Below are positions 25,629 through 33,202 of a stretch of 64,000 nucleotides of DNA, in pieces. How positions within the stretch are numbered: position 1 is the stretch's first letter; the number at the start of each line of letters is the position of its first letter. Made by a program: the position numbers and the translations under genes. Origin of the DNA: Burkholderiales bacterium (GTDB lineage: Bacteria; Pseudomonadota; Gammaproteobacteria; Burkholderiales; Burkholderiaceae_C). The DNA is taken from contig JAFKGD010000004.1 of the NCBI GenBank assembly GCA_017307855.1, forward strand, positions 62,001 to 126,000, in the 5' to 3' direction. Under the pieces are notes generated by a model. That model did not search any database, was not told the DNA's origin, and saw only the letters and a program-made list of their open reading frames with translations.

Positions 25629-27149
25629 TCAGCCTTTCCGCGCCGCGTCGGCGCCTGCCGCGGCCGGGCGCACCGGCACGGCCTTCCAGAAGTAGCGCGT
25701 GAAGCCGCGCGTCTCGTCGATGTCCTTGATGCGCAGCACCATCTCGACCTCGGTGCCGCTGTCGATCTCGCCCTCGCCCACGTCGGTGAACTCCATCAGG
25801 ATGCGGCCGCCGCCTTCGAAGTCCACCTGGCCATAGCGGTGCGGCGGCGAGCGGTGGAACGAGAGGTACTCGGCCGACCAGCTGAGCACGCGCGCGCGCC
25901 GCTCGGCCAGCTTGTGCGGGCGCTGCGTGTCGAGCTGCGCGCCGGCCGGGTCGTACGACAGCCGCGACGGCGGGAAATGGACGCTGCCCGTGACTTCGCA
26001 GCGGCCGGCCACCAGGCCCAGCAACGCGCGGCGATGGCGCCAGGCGGTGGAGAGCGCGGTCTTGCGGTCCTGCTCGCCCCGCATGCCGCGTTCGAGTTGC
26101 AGTTGTCCCTTGAACGCCAGGAAGCGGGTGTACGAGGTCTCCTCGACGCCGCGCGCCACCCATTCGGCCACGCCGCGCGCCGGGCGGAAAGCCGTGATGG
26201 CGTCGGTCGCTCGCAGCACGATCGCCTGCGCGCCGCTGCCGAACTGCGCCAGCAGGATCAGCTGGCCCGGTTGCGCGCGTTCGAGCACGTGGGCCAGCAG
26301 CAGCATCCCGTGCGCCGTGCCGGTGTCGCCCACGCTCGAGGCAAGGTTGTCGGCCACGGCCTCGGCGCGCACGCCGCAGGCCTTGGCCAGTTGCTGGTCC
26401 ATCTTCTGGAAGGTGGTGGGGAAGATGAAGTGATCGATGGCGGCCGCGTCGACGCCGGCTTGCGCCAGCGCCTCGGCCACGGCGCGTGGCACCAGGCGGG
26501 CAATGCCTTCGTCGCGCACCCAGCGCTCTTCCCAGTGGTAGTCGATGTCCTCGCCGGCACCGCGGAAGTGGTCGACGAAGTCGGCCTGCACCGTGCCCGT
26601 GCCCAGGTGCTCTGCCAGCACGCCGGCGCCCTGTCCCACGCGCAGCGCGGCGGCGCCGTCGCCGTAGTCGAGTTCCTGCGAGCTGGCTGCGCGGGTCTTG
26701 CGGCTGTCGGCCGCCAGAACCAGCGTGTCGCCTGCACCGCCGCGCACCTGCGCCAGCGCCTGCAGCAAGGCCGCCAGGCCCGCGCGCGTGGAGCCTGTCA
26801 CGTCCAGCGCCTGCACGCCTTCTTCGAGCGTCAGCGCCTCGGCCACCACGCCGGCATTGGAGCGGTCGGCGAACGGCAGCGTGCCCGACGCCAGCAACAG
26901 CCCGCGCACGGCGCTGCGGTCATCGGCCGGGCCCAGGCAGTCGCGCGCGGCCGCCACGGCCAGCGTGATGCTGTCTTCGTCCCAGTTGTTGAACGAACGC
27001 GTGCCGCGCGCACCCTTGGCCGCCCCCGGTGCATACCAGGCATTGGCCTGCGCCGCGGCCTGCCGGGACAGGCGCAGGCGCGGCACGTAGCCGCCATACC
27101 CCGTGATGCCGGTGATCCCGGTGAGGCCGGTGATGTCCTTGGAAGTCAT
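25629..27149 (-). CDS. HMG-CoA synthase-like protein fused to a DUF35 OB-fold domain
   Basis: A 506-residue two-domain protein. Residues about 14-370 form a thiolase/HMG-CoA-synthase-like domain that opens with GYGGYVPRLRLSR. The position of the catalytic Cys in archaeal-type HMGS (ACKAGT) reads STRAGL (S120-T121), so the nucleophile is missing; a His remains at DHFIFPTTFQKM (H240). Residues about 380-495 form a DUF35 domain whose zinc-ribbon cysteines are reduced to one (C384). The N-terminus has a short GLTGITGITG repeat coded by repeated ATCACCGG-like units. ATG at 27149 overlaps the upstream gene's stop by 4 nt. It probably scaffolds or completes the adjacent thiolase; a separate aldol/retro-aldol activity is possible. 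Confidence 0.82.
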   Translation of the reverse strand: MTSKDITGLTGITGITGYGGYVPRLRLSRQAAAQANAWYAPGAAKGARGTRSFNNWDEDSITLAVAAARDCLGPADDRSAVRGLLLASGTLPFADRSNAGVVAEALTLEEGVQALDVTGSTRAGLAALLQALAQVRGGAGDTLVLAADSRKTRAASSQELDYGDGAAALRVGQGAGVLAEHLGTGTVQADFVDHFRGAGEDIDYHWEERWVRDEGIARLVPRAVAEALAQAGVDAAAIDHFIFPTTFQKMDQQLAKACGVRAEAVADNLASSVGDTGTAHGMLLLAHVLERAQPGQLILLAQFGSGAQAIVLRATDAITAFRPARGVAEWVARGVEETSYTRFLAFKGQLQLERGMRGEQDRKTALSTAWRHRRALLGLVAGRCEVTGSVHFPPSRLSYDPAGAQLDTQRPHKLAERRARVLSWSAEYLSFHRSPPHRYGQVDFEGGGRILMEFTDVGEGEIDSGTEVEMVLRIKDIDETRGFTRYFWKAVPVRPAAAGADAARKG

Positions 27150-28114
27150 GTCGGATGTCTCGTTGCGGATGAAGAAGAAGCGGCAGCGGGTGCAAACAGG
27201 CGCTCGCGCACGAAATCTCCGATGGCACGGCGCGCCGCGCGGGCCTGTGCGAGTTCGGGGAATTGCTGGAAGACGTGGATCATTCCGTCGGCCACCTGCA
27301 GCCGGGCATCGACGCCGGCGGCCTGCGCACGGCGCGCGAAATCGGTGGCGTCGCTCAGCACGGTCTCGCGGTCGCCCACCTGCAGCAACAGGGGCGGCAG
27401 GCCGGCCAGATCGGCGAACAGCGGCGAGACACCGGGCGATCGCGCGTCGGCGCCCTCGCCCAGGTAGTTGCGCGCCATCGCCTGGATCATGGGCCGCTGG
27501 TGGATGGGATCGCTGGCGGCCCGCGTCTCGTAGCTCTCGCCCGATGCGCTCATGTCGGTCCACGGCGACAGCAGCACGGCCCCGGCCGGCAGCGGCCTGC
27601 CGGCATCGCGCAGGCGCAGCAGCGCGCCGAGCACCAGGTTGCCGCCGGCCGAGTCGCCCGCCATCACGAGCCGCTGCGGATCGTGGCCCTGCGACAGCAG
27701 CCATTCCCAGGCCGCCAGCGCGTCGTCGTGCGCGGCCGGCCAGCGATGCCCGGGCGCCAGGCGGTAGTCCACGCCCAGCACGCGGCAGCCGCAGGCGGCC
27801 GACAGGCCCGCCATCAGTTCACGGTGCGAGTACGCCGAGCCGACCTGGAAGCCGCCGCCGTGCAGGTACAGCATCACGCGCGTGGCGTCGGCCCCGGGCG
27901 CCACCACCCAGTCGCCCAGGAGGTCGCCGACGGCGACGGGCTCGACCTGCGCATCGACCGCATCGGCGCCGAAGAGCTGGTCCCAGTCCGCGCGCATCTG
28001 CACCACGGGCGTGTCACGGCGCCACCGGCGGTAGACGCCGAGCACGCGCGCGATGACCGCTTCGACGGCCGCGGGGTCGTCGCGTTCGGCCAGGGCTTGA
28101 TCCGGGCGAGTCAT
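27146..28114 (-). CDS. Alpha/beta hydrolase (HSL/acetyl-esterase family)
   Basis: A 322-residue serine hydrolase of the hormone-sensitive-lipase family: oxyanion motif HGGGFQVGSA, nucleophile elbow GDSAGG and C-terminal catalytic His in DGMIHVFQ. The ATG at 28114 overlaps the SDR stop by 4 nt; an in-frame GTG at 28123 is less likely. No export signal, so it acts in the cytoplasm. In this operon it could hydrolyse an ester, a lactone or an acyl-CoA intermediate, for example after Baeyer-Villiger-like or retro-aldol chemistry. The substrate is not evident. Confidence 0.9.
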   Translation of the reverse strand: MTRPDQALAERDDPAAVEAVIARVLGVYRRWRRDTPVVQMRADWDQLFGADAVDAQVEPVAVGDLLGDWVVAPGADATRVMLYLHGGGFQVGSAYSHRELMAGLSAACGCRVLGVDYRLAPGHRWPAAHDDALAAWEWLLSQGHDPQRLVMAGDSAGGNLVLGALLRLRDAGRPLPAGAVLLSPWTDMSASGESYETRAASDPIHQRPMIQAMARNYLGEGADARSPGVSPLFADLAGLPPLLLQVGDRETVLSDATDFARRAQAAGVDARLQVADGMIHVFQQFPELAQARAARRAIGDFVRERLFAPAAASSSSATRHPT

Positions 28115-28926
28115 GCGCCACACCCCATGCCGCCAGAAACGCCCAGCACTTCGCCGGTGACATAGCCGGCCTCGTCCGACACCAGGAAAGCGACCGCTGC
28201 GGCCACCTCGTCGGGCGTGCCCAGGCGGCCAGCCAGCGTGGCGCCGGTCATGGCGCCCAGGAGGCGCTCGCCCCCCTGCTCCACCGCCTGCCGCAGCAGC
28301 GGCGTGTCGATGGGCCCCGGCGCCACCACGTTGGCCGTGATGCCCTTGCGGCCGTTCTCCCGGGCGATGGACCGCGTGAAGGCGATCACCCCGCCCTTGG
28401 CCGCCGCGTAGACGGCCGCGCCGCTGGAGCCCAGCCGGCCGGCTTCGGAGGCGATGTTGACGATGCGGCCCTGGCCCCGCGCCTGCATGGCGGGCAGCGC
28501 GGCATGGGTGGTGGCCAACACGCCTTCGAGATTGATGCCCAGCAGGCGACGCCAGTCGGCCTCTGTGGTCTGCGTGAACCAGGCATGCTGGTCGACGCCG
28601 GCGTTGTTGACGAGGATGTCGTGCGGCCCGGTGTCCAGCACCGCATGGCGCGCCGCGGCCAGATCGCTCACGTCGAGCGCGATGGCCGTGACGCGGGCCG
28701 AGGGCGCTGCGGCGGTCAGTTCACCGGCGAGCGCCTGCGCGCCGCCGAGGTCGAGGTCGGCGATCACCACGTCGGCACCGGCCGCGGCCAGGCGGCGCAC
28801 GATGGCGGCACCGATGCCTTTCGCACCGCCCGTGACGAAGGCCCGGCGGCCGGCCAGCGGCCGCGCGCCACCGGCGGCGGAAGAGGATGAGGACGTTTGC
28901 GCGTTCATGGAGGACACCGCGTGCAT
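28111..28926 (-). CDS. SDR-family dehydrogenase (BadH/hydroxyacyl-CoA dehydrogenase-like)
   Basis: 271 residues from the ATG at 28926, 2 nt past the preceding stop; a second ATG at 28908 would give 265 residues and neither has a strong ribosome site. Classical SDR marks: TGGAKGIGAA for NAD(P), NNAG, and a Ser with YAAAK as catalytic residues. The sequence recalls 2-hydroxycyclohexanecarboxyl-CoA dehydrogenase (BadH) and related ring-alcohol dehydrogenases. A dihydrodiol or ring-hydroxyl dehydrogenase acting after the Rieske oxygenase is the natural inference. The Ser-rich N-terminal tail (SSSSS) is probably disordered. Confidence 0.87.
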   Translation of the reverse strand: MHAVSSMNAQTSSSSSAAGGARPLAGRRAFVTGGAKGIGAAIVRRLAAAGADVVIADLDLGGAQALAGELTAAAPSARVTAIALDVSDLAAARHAVLDTGPHDILVNNAGVDQHAWFTQTTEADWRRLLGINLEGVLATTHAALPAMQARGQGRIVNIASEAGRLGSSGAAVYAAAKGGVIAFTRSIARENGRKGITANVVAPGPIDTPLLRQAVEQGGERLLGAMTGATLAGRLGTPDEVAAAVAFLVSDEAGYVTGEVLGVSGGMGCGA

Positions 28927-28928
28927 GC

Positions 28929-29762
28929 CTATCGGCCCGTGAAGCGCGGTGCGCGCTTCTCGATCACGGCGGCCAGGCCTTCGAGCGCATCCTGCATGCC
29001 GGCCAGTTGCGCCTGGGTGCGGTTCTCTTCCGGCATGACGGCTTCGGCGCCCTGCCCCAGGCCGTTCCACAGCAGGCGCTTGGTGGCGGCGAGCGCGGCC
29101 GGTGCGCCGGCCGCGAGCTGCCGGGCCACCTCCATCGCGCGCGGCTCCAGCTCGGCATCGGGCACCACGCGCGTCACCAGACCGATGCGAAGCGCTTCGG
29201 CGGCATCGATCACCGGGTTGAACAGCAGGATCTCCATGGCGCGGCGAAATCCCACCAGGTGCGTGAGCGTGACCGACACGCCTGCATCGGGCACCATGGC
29301 CACGCGCGTGGCGCCAGCCAGGAACTTGCTCGACTCGCCCGCGATCACCACGTCGGACGAACACACCAGCCCCATGCCGCCGCCGCCCGCTGCGAAGCCC
29401 TGCACCGCCGTGACCACGGGCGCGTTCAGCCGCATCAGCAGCGACACCACCAGTTGCAGGTATGACGTGGCGGGGCGGATGTAATCGGGCAACTGCTCGC
29501 CGCGCGACAGAAAGGTGTGCACGTCGCCGCCCGCGCAGAAGTTGCGGCCTTCGCCAGTGAGCAGCACCACGCGCAGGCGGCCGTCCCCGTGCAGCAGCAT
29601 CAGCGCCTCGTGCAGCGCACGCAGCAGATCCATGTCGAGGCCGTTGGCCGCGTCGGGACGGTTGAGCCGCACGTGGGCCACGCCGTCGGCGTGCAGGTCC
29701 ACGCGCACGGGGCCATCGGCCACCAGGGGTTGGGGGGCTGTCGTCGCCTTGTCTGCGCTCAT
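28929..29762 (-). CDS. Crotonase-family protein, PaaG-like isomerase residues
   Basis: A 277-residue crotonase. Oxyanion-hole segments CAGGDVHTF and GFAAGGGGMGLVCSSD are present. The hydratase glutamates are absent, and an Asp occurs in AMVPDAGVS at the position used by PaaG-type and Delta3-Delta2 isomerases. It lies 80 nt after the oxygenase beta subunit, the largest gap in this part of the operon, and 2 nt before the SDR. Expected role: shifting a double bond, or ring rearrangement of a dihydrodiol-type acyl-CoA. Confidence 0.88.
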   Translation of the reverse strand: MSADKATTAPQPLVADGPVRVDLHADGVAHVRLNRPDAANGLDMDLLRALHEALMLLHGDGRLRVVLLTGEGRNFCAGGDVHTFLSRGEQLPDYIRPATSYLQLVVSLLMRLNAPVVTAVQGFAAGGGGMGLVCSSDVVIAGESSKFLAGATRVAMVPDAGVSVTLTHLVGFRRAMEILLFNPVIDAAEALRIGLVTRVVPDAELEPRAMEVARQLAAGAPAALAATKRLLWNGLGQGAEAVMPEENRTQAQLAGMQDALEGLAAVIEKRAPRFTGR

Positions 29763-29842
29763 CGTCTGTCTCCGGCGCCTCGGGGGGCGCATGTTGTCCA
29801 TCGGGCCATGGCGCGGGAACCGCGCGCGGGATCCGGTTGCGC

Positions 29843-30376
29843 TCAGATCAGGAACGCCATCGAGAACAGGGCCTTCGCGTTGTTGGTGAGGACCACGGTC
29901 TTGGCGGCCATGCGCAGCCCGCCCGACGCGTCGCGGCGCAGCCGGTACTCGTTGCGCGAGCCCCAGAGGGTGTCCTCGCGCGCATGCGCCTCGAACACCA
30001 GCGCGTTGCAGGTCACGGTGATCTCGTCGCCCTCGCGGCGCAGGATCTCGACGTTGGACACCACGCGCCGCAGCGGCGAGCGCGGCGTCTGGCTGTAGCG
30101 CTTGCCGGTGTGGAACTGGCGCACGCGCAGCGCGATGCGCGAGCGGTTGTCGTAGATGATCGACATCTGCTGCTCGGGATCGATGTCCTCGCCGTTGGCG
30201 GGAATCCAGTAGACGCCGTCGTCGGTCCACAGGGATTCCCAGGCGTCGTATTCGTGGTTGTCCTGCAGGCGCGCCTCGCGGTAGATGAATTGCGAGATCT
30301 CGTGGTGCAGCAGCAGATCGTCGAGCGACGGCGGCGCCGCCGTCGCGATGGCGGGCGCGGGGGTCACGGTTTCCAT
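29843..30376 (-). CDS. Rieske oxygenase small (beta) subunit
   Basis: A 177-residue beta subunit of an aromatic-ring-hydroxylating oxygenase (NTF2-like fold). It has the family layout: helix opening LLLHHEISQFIYREARLQD, DDGVYWIPANGED and a C-terminal VVLTNN.KALF strand. Start choice: ATG at 30376; an in-frame GTG at 30385 overlaps the alpha-subunit stop by 4 nt (GTGA) and is closer to a GGAGG box, so it is a real alternative that adds only three residues. It would form an alpha3beta3 hexamer with the alpha subunit. Confidence 0.93.
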   Translation of the reverse strand: METVTPAPAIATAAPPSLDDLLLHHEISQFIYREARLQDNHEYDAWESLWTDDGVYWIPANGEDIDPEQQMSIIYDNRSRIALRVRQFHTGKRYSQTPRSPLRRVVSNVEILRREGDEITVTCNALVFEAHAREDTLWGSRNEYRLRRDASGGLRMAAKTVVLTNNAKALFSMAFLI

Positions 30377-30381
30377 GGTGC

Positions 30382-31674
30382 TCACGCGGCCTCCATCAGC
30401 GAACGGTAGTGGCGCCAGATGCCGCGCGTGGGCGTCTCGTCGGTGGCGTCGCCGATCAGGTAGCCGTTCTCGTCGGTGCGCTCGCGGTGCTTGCCGCGGC
30501 CGAGGTAGAGCCATTCGGGGCTCTTCGCCTGCACGCCGAGCTGGGTGCGTTCGTACATCTCGGCGTCGTCGGCCAGCAGGAAGCCGGCCGGCCCGACCGA
30601 GCCCATGGTCTGCTGGCGCATGCGGCGGTTGAGGTCGGGCGCGCCCTTGAACTGCAGCGCGGTGACGTGCTGCACCGTCTCGTTCACCGACAGCGGCTGG
30701 ATCACGAAGATCTGGATCTCCGCGATGAACAGGTTCGGGTAGATCATGATGTGCGGCGTGCCTTCGATCATGATCTCGCGCGCTTTCTGCTCGCCGTAAG
30801 AAGCCTTCATGCGGCTCACGTAATCAGGCAGACGGTCGGCCGTGGTGCCGAACCAGGACAGCGGCACGTCGCGCTTGCGGAACTCGGGCCGCAGGTCGTT
30901 CTCGGAATGGCCTTTGCCGAAGTAGCGCGACACGGCGGTCGAATCGCTGCTGTAGAGCGTGCCGATGCCGCTTTGCGCCACTTCGAAGATGGAGGCGTGC
31001 ACGAACGAGGGGTGGTAGCCGTCCGTCTCGTTCTCGACGAGGAACTTCCAGTTGGACTTGACCTTGTGCTTGAGGAAGCCGGCCGTGACTTCGACCTCGC
31101 CCTCGGGCGACGTGCGGCACAGCGCGTCGATGGCCTCGCAGGCCGCGCCCAGGTGCTCTTCGAGCGAGGGGCCTTCGGCCGCCATGCTGCCGAACACGAA
31201 GCCGCGGTACGAAGCCACGCGCGCCACCTTGCCCAGGCCGAGGGTCGACCTGTCGACGCCTTCGTAGCCCGAGGGGAAGGGATAGCCGCGCAGCGCGCCG
31301 TCGTTGGCGAACGTCCAGCCGTGGTACGGGCAGGTGAAGGACCTCGCCGAGCCCTTGTCGGTCATGCACACGCGGTTGCCGCGATGCGGGCAACGGTTGT
31401 GCAGCAGGTGCACCTGGCCTTCCTTGTCGCGCGTCATGATCACCGGCTCGGGGCCGATGGACTTCATCACGTAGTCGTTGGGTTTGGGGATCTCGCTCTC
31501 GTGGCCCACGTACACCCATGTGCGGAACCAGATCTGGCGCAGCTCTTCCTGGAAGATGTCGGGATCGGTGTAGAGAGAGCCGTGCACCTGGTGATCGCGC
31601 ACGAGCTCGCTCCAGGGGATCGGCCGGGACGATGCCGGCGCGGTGGCGGCGTGTCCGGGGGCGCATGTGTGCAT
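30382..31674 (-). CDS. Rieske non-heme iron oxygenase large (alpha) subunit
   Basis: 430 residues from the ATG at 31674, which has GGAGG 8 nt upstream (a GTG at 31689 is rejected). The Rieske centre ligands are C95-H97 (NRCPHRG) and C115-H118 (CPYHGW). The catalytic-iron site is D218...H221-H226 (ETDGYHPSFVH), with the Asp bridging neighbouring subunits. With the beta subunit this is a benzoate/anthranilate/terephthalate-type oxygenase. It heads a 15-gene operon of CoA-thioester enzymes, so its substrate may be a CoA ester, as in ibuprofen degradation. Electrons should come from the divergent ferredoxin at 31863 and the reductase at 14041-15309. Confidence 0.94.
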   Translation of the reverse strand: MHTCAPGHAATAPASSRPIPWSELVRDHQVHGSLYTDPDIFQEELRQIWFRTWVYVGHESEIPKPNDYVMKSIGPEPVIMTRDKEGQVHLLHNRCPHRGNRVCMTDKGSARSFTCPYHGWTFANDGALRGYPFPSGYEGVDRSTLGLGKVARVASYRGFVFGSMAAEGPSLEEHLGAACEAIDALCRTSPEGEVEVTAGFLKHKVKSNWKFLVENETDGYHPSFVHASIFEVAQSGIGTLYSSDSTAVSRYFGKGHSENDLRPEFRKRDVPLSWFGTTADRLPDYVSRMKASYGEQKAREIMIEGTPHIMIYPNLFIAEIQIFVIQPLSVNETVQHVTALQFKGAPDLNRRMRQQTMGSVGPAGFLLADDAEMYERTQLGVQAKSPEWLYLGRGKHRERTDENGYLIGDATDETPTRGIWRHYRSLMEAA

Positions 31675-31758
31675 GCCTGTCACCTCCACGAAATCGGTTG
31701 TGTGTTGTCGGGTTTGTTCCGGGGCGCCTCGCTCTTGCGCAGCGCCTTTCGTGCATCA

Positions 31759-31788
31759 ATAATAGTCCGACTGGTCGGACTATGTCAA
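31759..31788 (-). promoter_or_regulatory. Oxygenase-operon promoter with TetR-type operator (site 3)
   Basis: Minus strand: -35 TTGACA (31788-31783), 18-nt spacer, -10 TATTAT (31764-31759). The palindrome ATAGTCCGAC-TG-GTCGGACTAT (31762-31783, perfect 10-bp arms) covers the spacer; it is the longest of the four sites. The gap also serves the divergent ferredoxin gene, for which I see no strong promoter of its own. Confidence 0.8.
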
Positions 31789-31862
31789 ACCCCGGAACAA
31801 CCCCAATCGGCCGGCCTCACCGGCCGCCACAGCCCCTCGCCATTCCTTCGAGAGCCGCCCCC

Positions 31863-32189
31863 ATGCCCCAGTACAAAGTGACATTCATCGAACACGACGG
31901 CACCCGCCACGACGTGATGGCGCCGCAAGACCGCAACCTGATGCAGGTGGCCGTCGACAACGCGGTGCCCGGCATCCTGGGCGACTGCGGAGGCTCGTGC
32001 AGTTGCGCGACCTGCCATGCCTATGTGGACGCATCGTGGGCCGACCGCCTGCCGAAGATCTCGGAGACGGAAGCCTTCATGCTCGAAGGGGTGCCCGAGC
32101 CCCGCGAGACCAGCCGCCTGTGTTGCCAGATCCGCATGCGTGCGGAACTGGAAGGGCTCGAGCTGCAGTTGCCGCTCGAGCAGGTGTGA
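31863..32189 (+). CDS. [2Fe-2S] ferredoxin, adrenodoxin/putidaredoxin type
   Basis: A 108-residue ferredoxin. Cluster ligands follow the C-x5-C-x2-C...C pattern (CGGSCSCATC, then C in SRLCCQ); an additional Cys sits inside the loop. It is divergent from the oxygenase alpha subunit and shares its operator region. It should carry single electrons from the FAD reductase (14041-15309) to the Rieske oxygenase. It is followed by a convergent thioesterase gene with a 19-nt gap. Confidence 0.93.
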   Translation: MPQYKVTFIEHDGTRHDVMAPQDRNLMQVAVDNAVPGILGDCGGSCSCATCHAYVDASWADRLPKISETEAFMLEGVPEPRETSRLCCQIRMRAELEGLELQLPLEQV

Positions 32190-32208
32190 AGCAAGCGCTC
32201 CGGGGCGC

Positions 32209-33174
32209 TCAGGCCTGCGCCGGCCCGTCGTCCGGGATCGGCACCATCAGGCATTCCTGTGTGACGGTGGCCACGGCCTGGCCTGCCGCGTCGTGGACAT
32301 GCGCGATGGACAGCCCGCGCCCCCCGCCCGCGAACGGGCTGTGCGTGTCGAAGTAAAGCCACTCGTCCGCACGGAACGGCCGGTGCAGCCAGATGGCGTG
32401 ATTGAGACTGGCGACGTACAGGCGCTCGCCCCGCTCCAGATCGCGCATGTGCGGCGCCAGGCTGCAGAAATTGATCCACCAGTCCGACAGGTAGGCGAAC
32501 GCGGCGGCATGCACGCACGCGTCGTCGGCCAGCCGCTGCCGGGCCCGGAGCCAGAAGCGCAGGCGCGGCTCGGCCGTGCGGGGATCGACCTGGCGTTCGG
32601 GCTCCGGCAGCACGAACACCACCGACGGCTTGACCGCGATCGAGTAGCCGCCCAGGCGCCGCATGCTGCGCGCCCAGTCGGGCGAGAGCGTGGGCGGCTC
32701 CTCGTCGCCGACGCCGTGCGCTGGCGCGACGGGCACCTCGCCCGGGCCGCAGCCACTCCATGGGCGCTGGTGCGCGGGCGAGTCCAGTTCGACGGCGAAA
32801 CTCACCTGGGCATCCAGCACCAGGCGGCCACCGGCCTGGGCGCCGCGAACGTGGCGCGAGGAAAAGCGCCGGCCGTCCTGCAGCCGCGTGACGTCGAGCG
32901 CGATCGGCTGCGCCGGATCGGCGCCTTGCAGGAACATGAACTGCATGGCCGAGGGCCGGCGGTCCGCCTGCACATCCATGCAGGCCGCCATCAGGGCCTG
33001 GCCCAGCGACTGGCCACCGTAGGAGCGCAGGTTGAGGTTGGCATCGGCGTGGCGCGTGCGGTACATGCCGGGGGCCAGCGTGTCCAGCCGCAGCAGCGCC
33101 TGCAGGTCGTGCCCGTCCCACGGCTGCACCTGCAGGCTGCCGGGCACCGGCGCCACGGGGGTGTTCACGGGCAT
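32209..33174 (-). CDS. tesB: Acyl-CoA thioesterase II (TesB-like)
   Basis: A 321-residue double-hotdog thioesterase with the TesB features YGGQSLGQALMAA in the N-terminal half, LNHAIWLHRPFRADEWLYFD in the C-terminal half and a final TVTQECLMVP strand that carries the Gln of the catalytic triad. It lies 28 nt downstream of the quinone reductase and probably shares its promoter. It could release CoA from dead-end thioesters of the pathway encoded alongside. Substrate unknown. Confidence 0.9.
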   Translation of the reverse strand: MPVNTPVAPVPGSLQVQPWDGHDLQALLRLDTLAPGMYRTRHADANLNLRSYGGQSLGQALMAACMDVQADRRPSAMQFMFLQGADPAQPIALDVTRLQDGRRFSSRHVRGAQAGGRLVLDAQVSFAVELDSPAHQRPWSGCGPGEVPVAPAHGVGDEEPPTLSPDWARSMRRLGGYSIAVKPSVVFVLPEPERQVDPRTAEPRLRFWLRARQRLADDACVHAAAFAYLSDWWINFCSLAPHMRDLERGERLYVASLNHAIWLHRPFRADEWLYFDTHSPFAGGGRGLSIAHVHDAAGQAVATVTQECLMVPIPDDGPAQA

Positions 33175-33202
33175 CGCGGCCTCGCGCGGCGGCTCTGCCG
33201 CA

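Noticed and set aside
31675-31689. GTG start for the Rieske alpha subunit at 31689
   Set aside because: The ATG at 31674 has GGAGG at 8-nt spacing; the GTG overlaps that same box.
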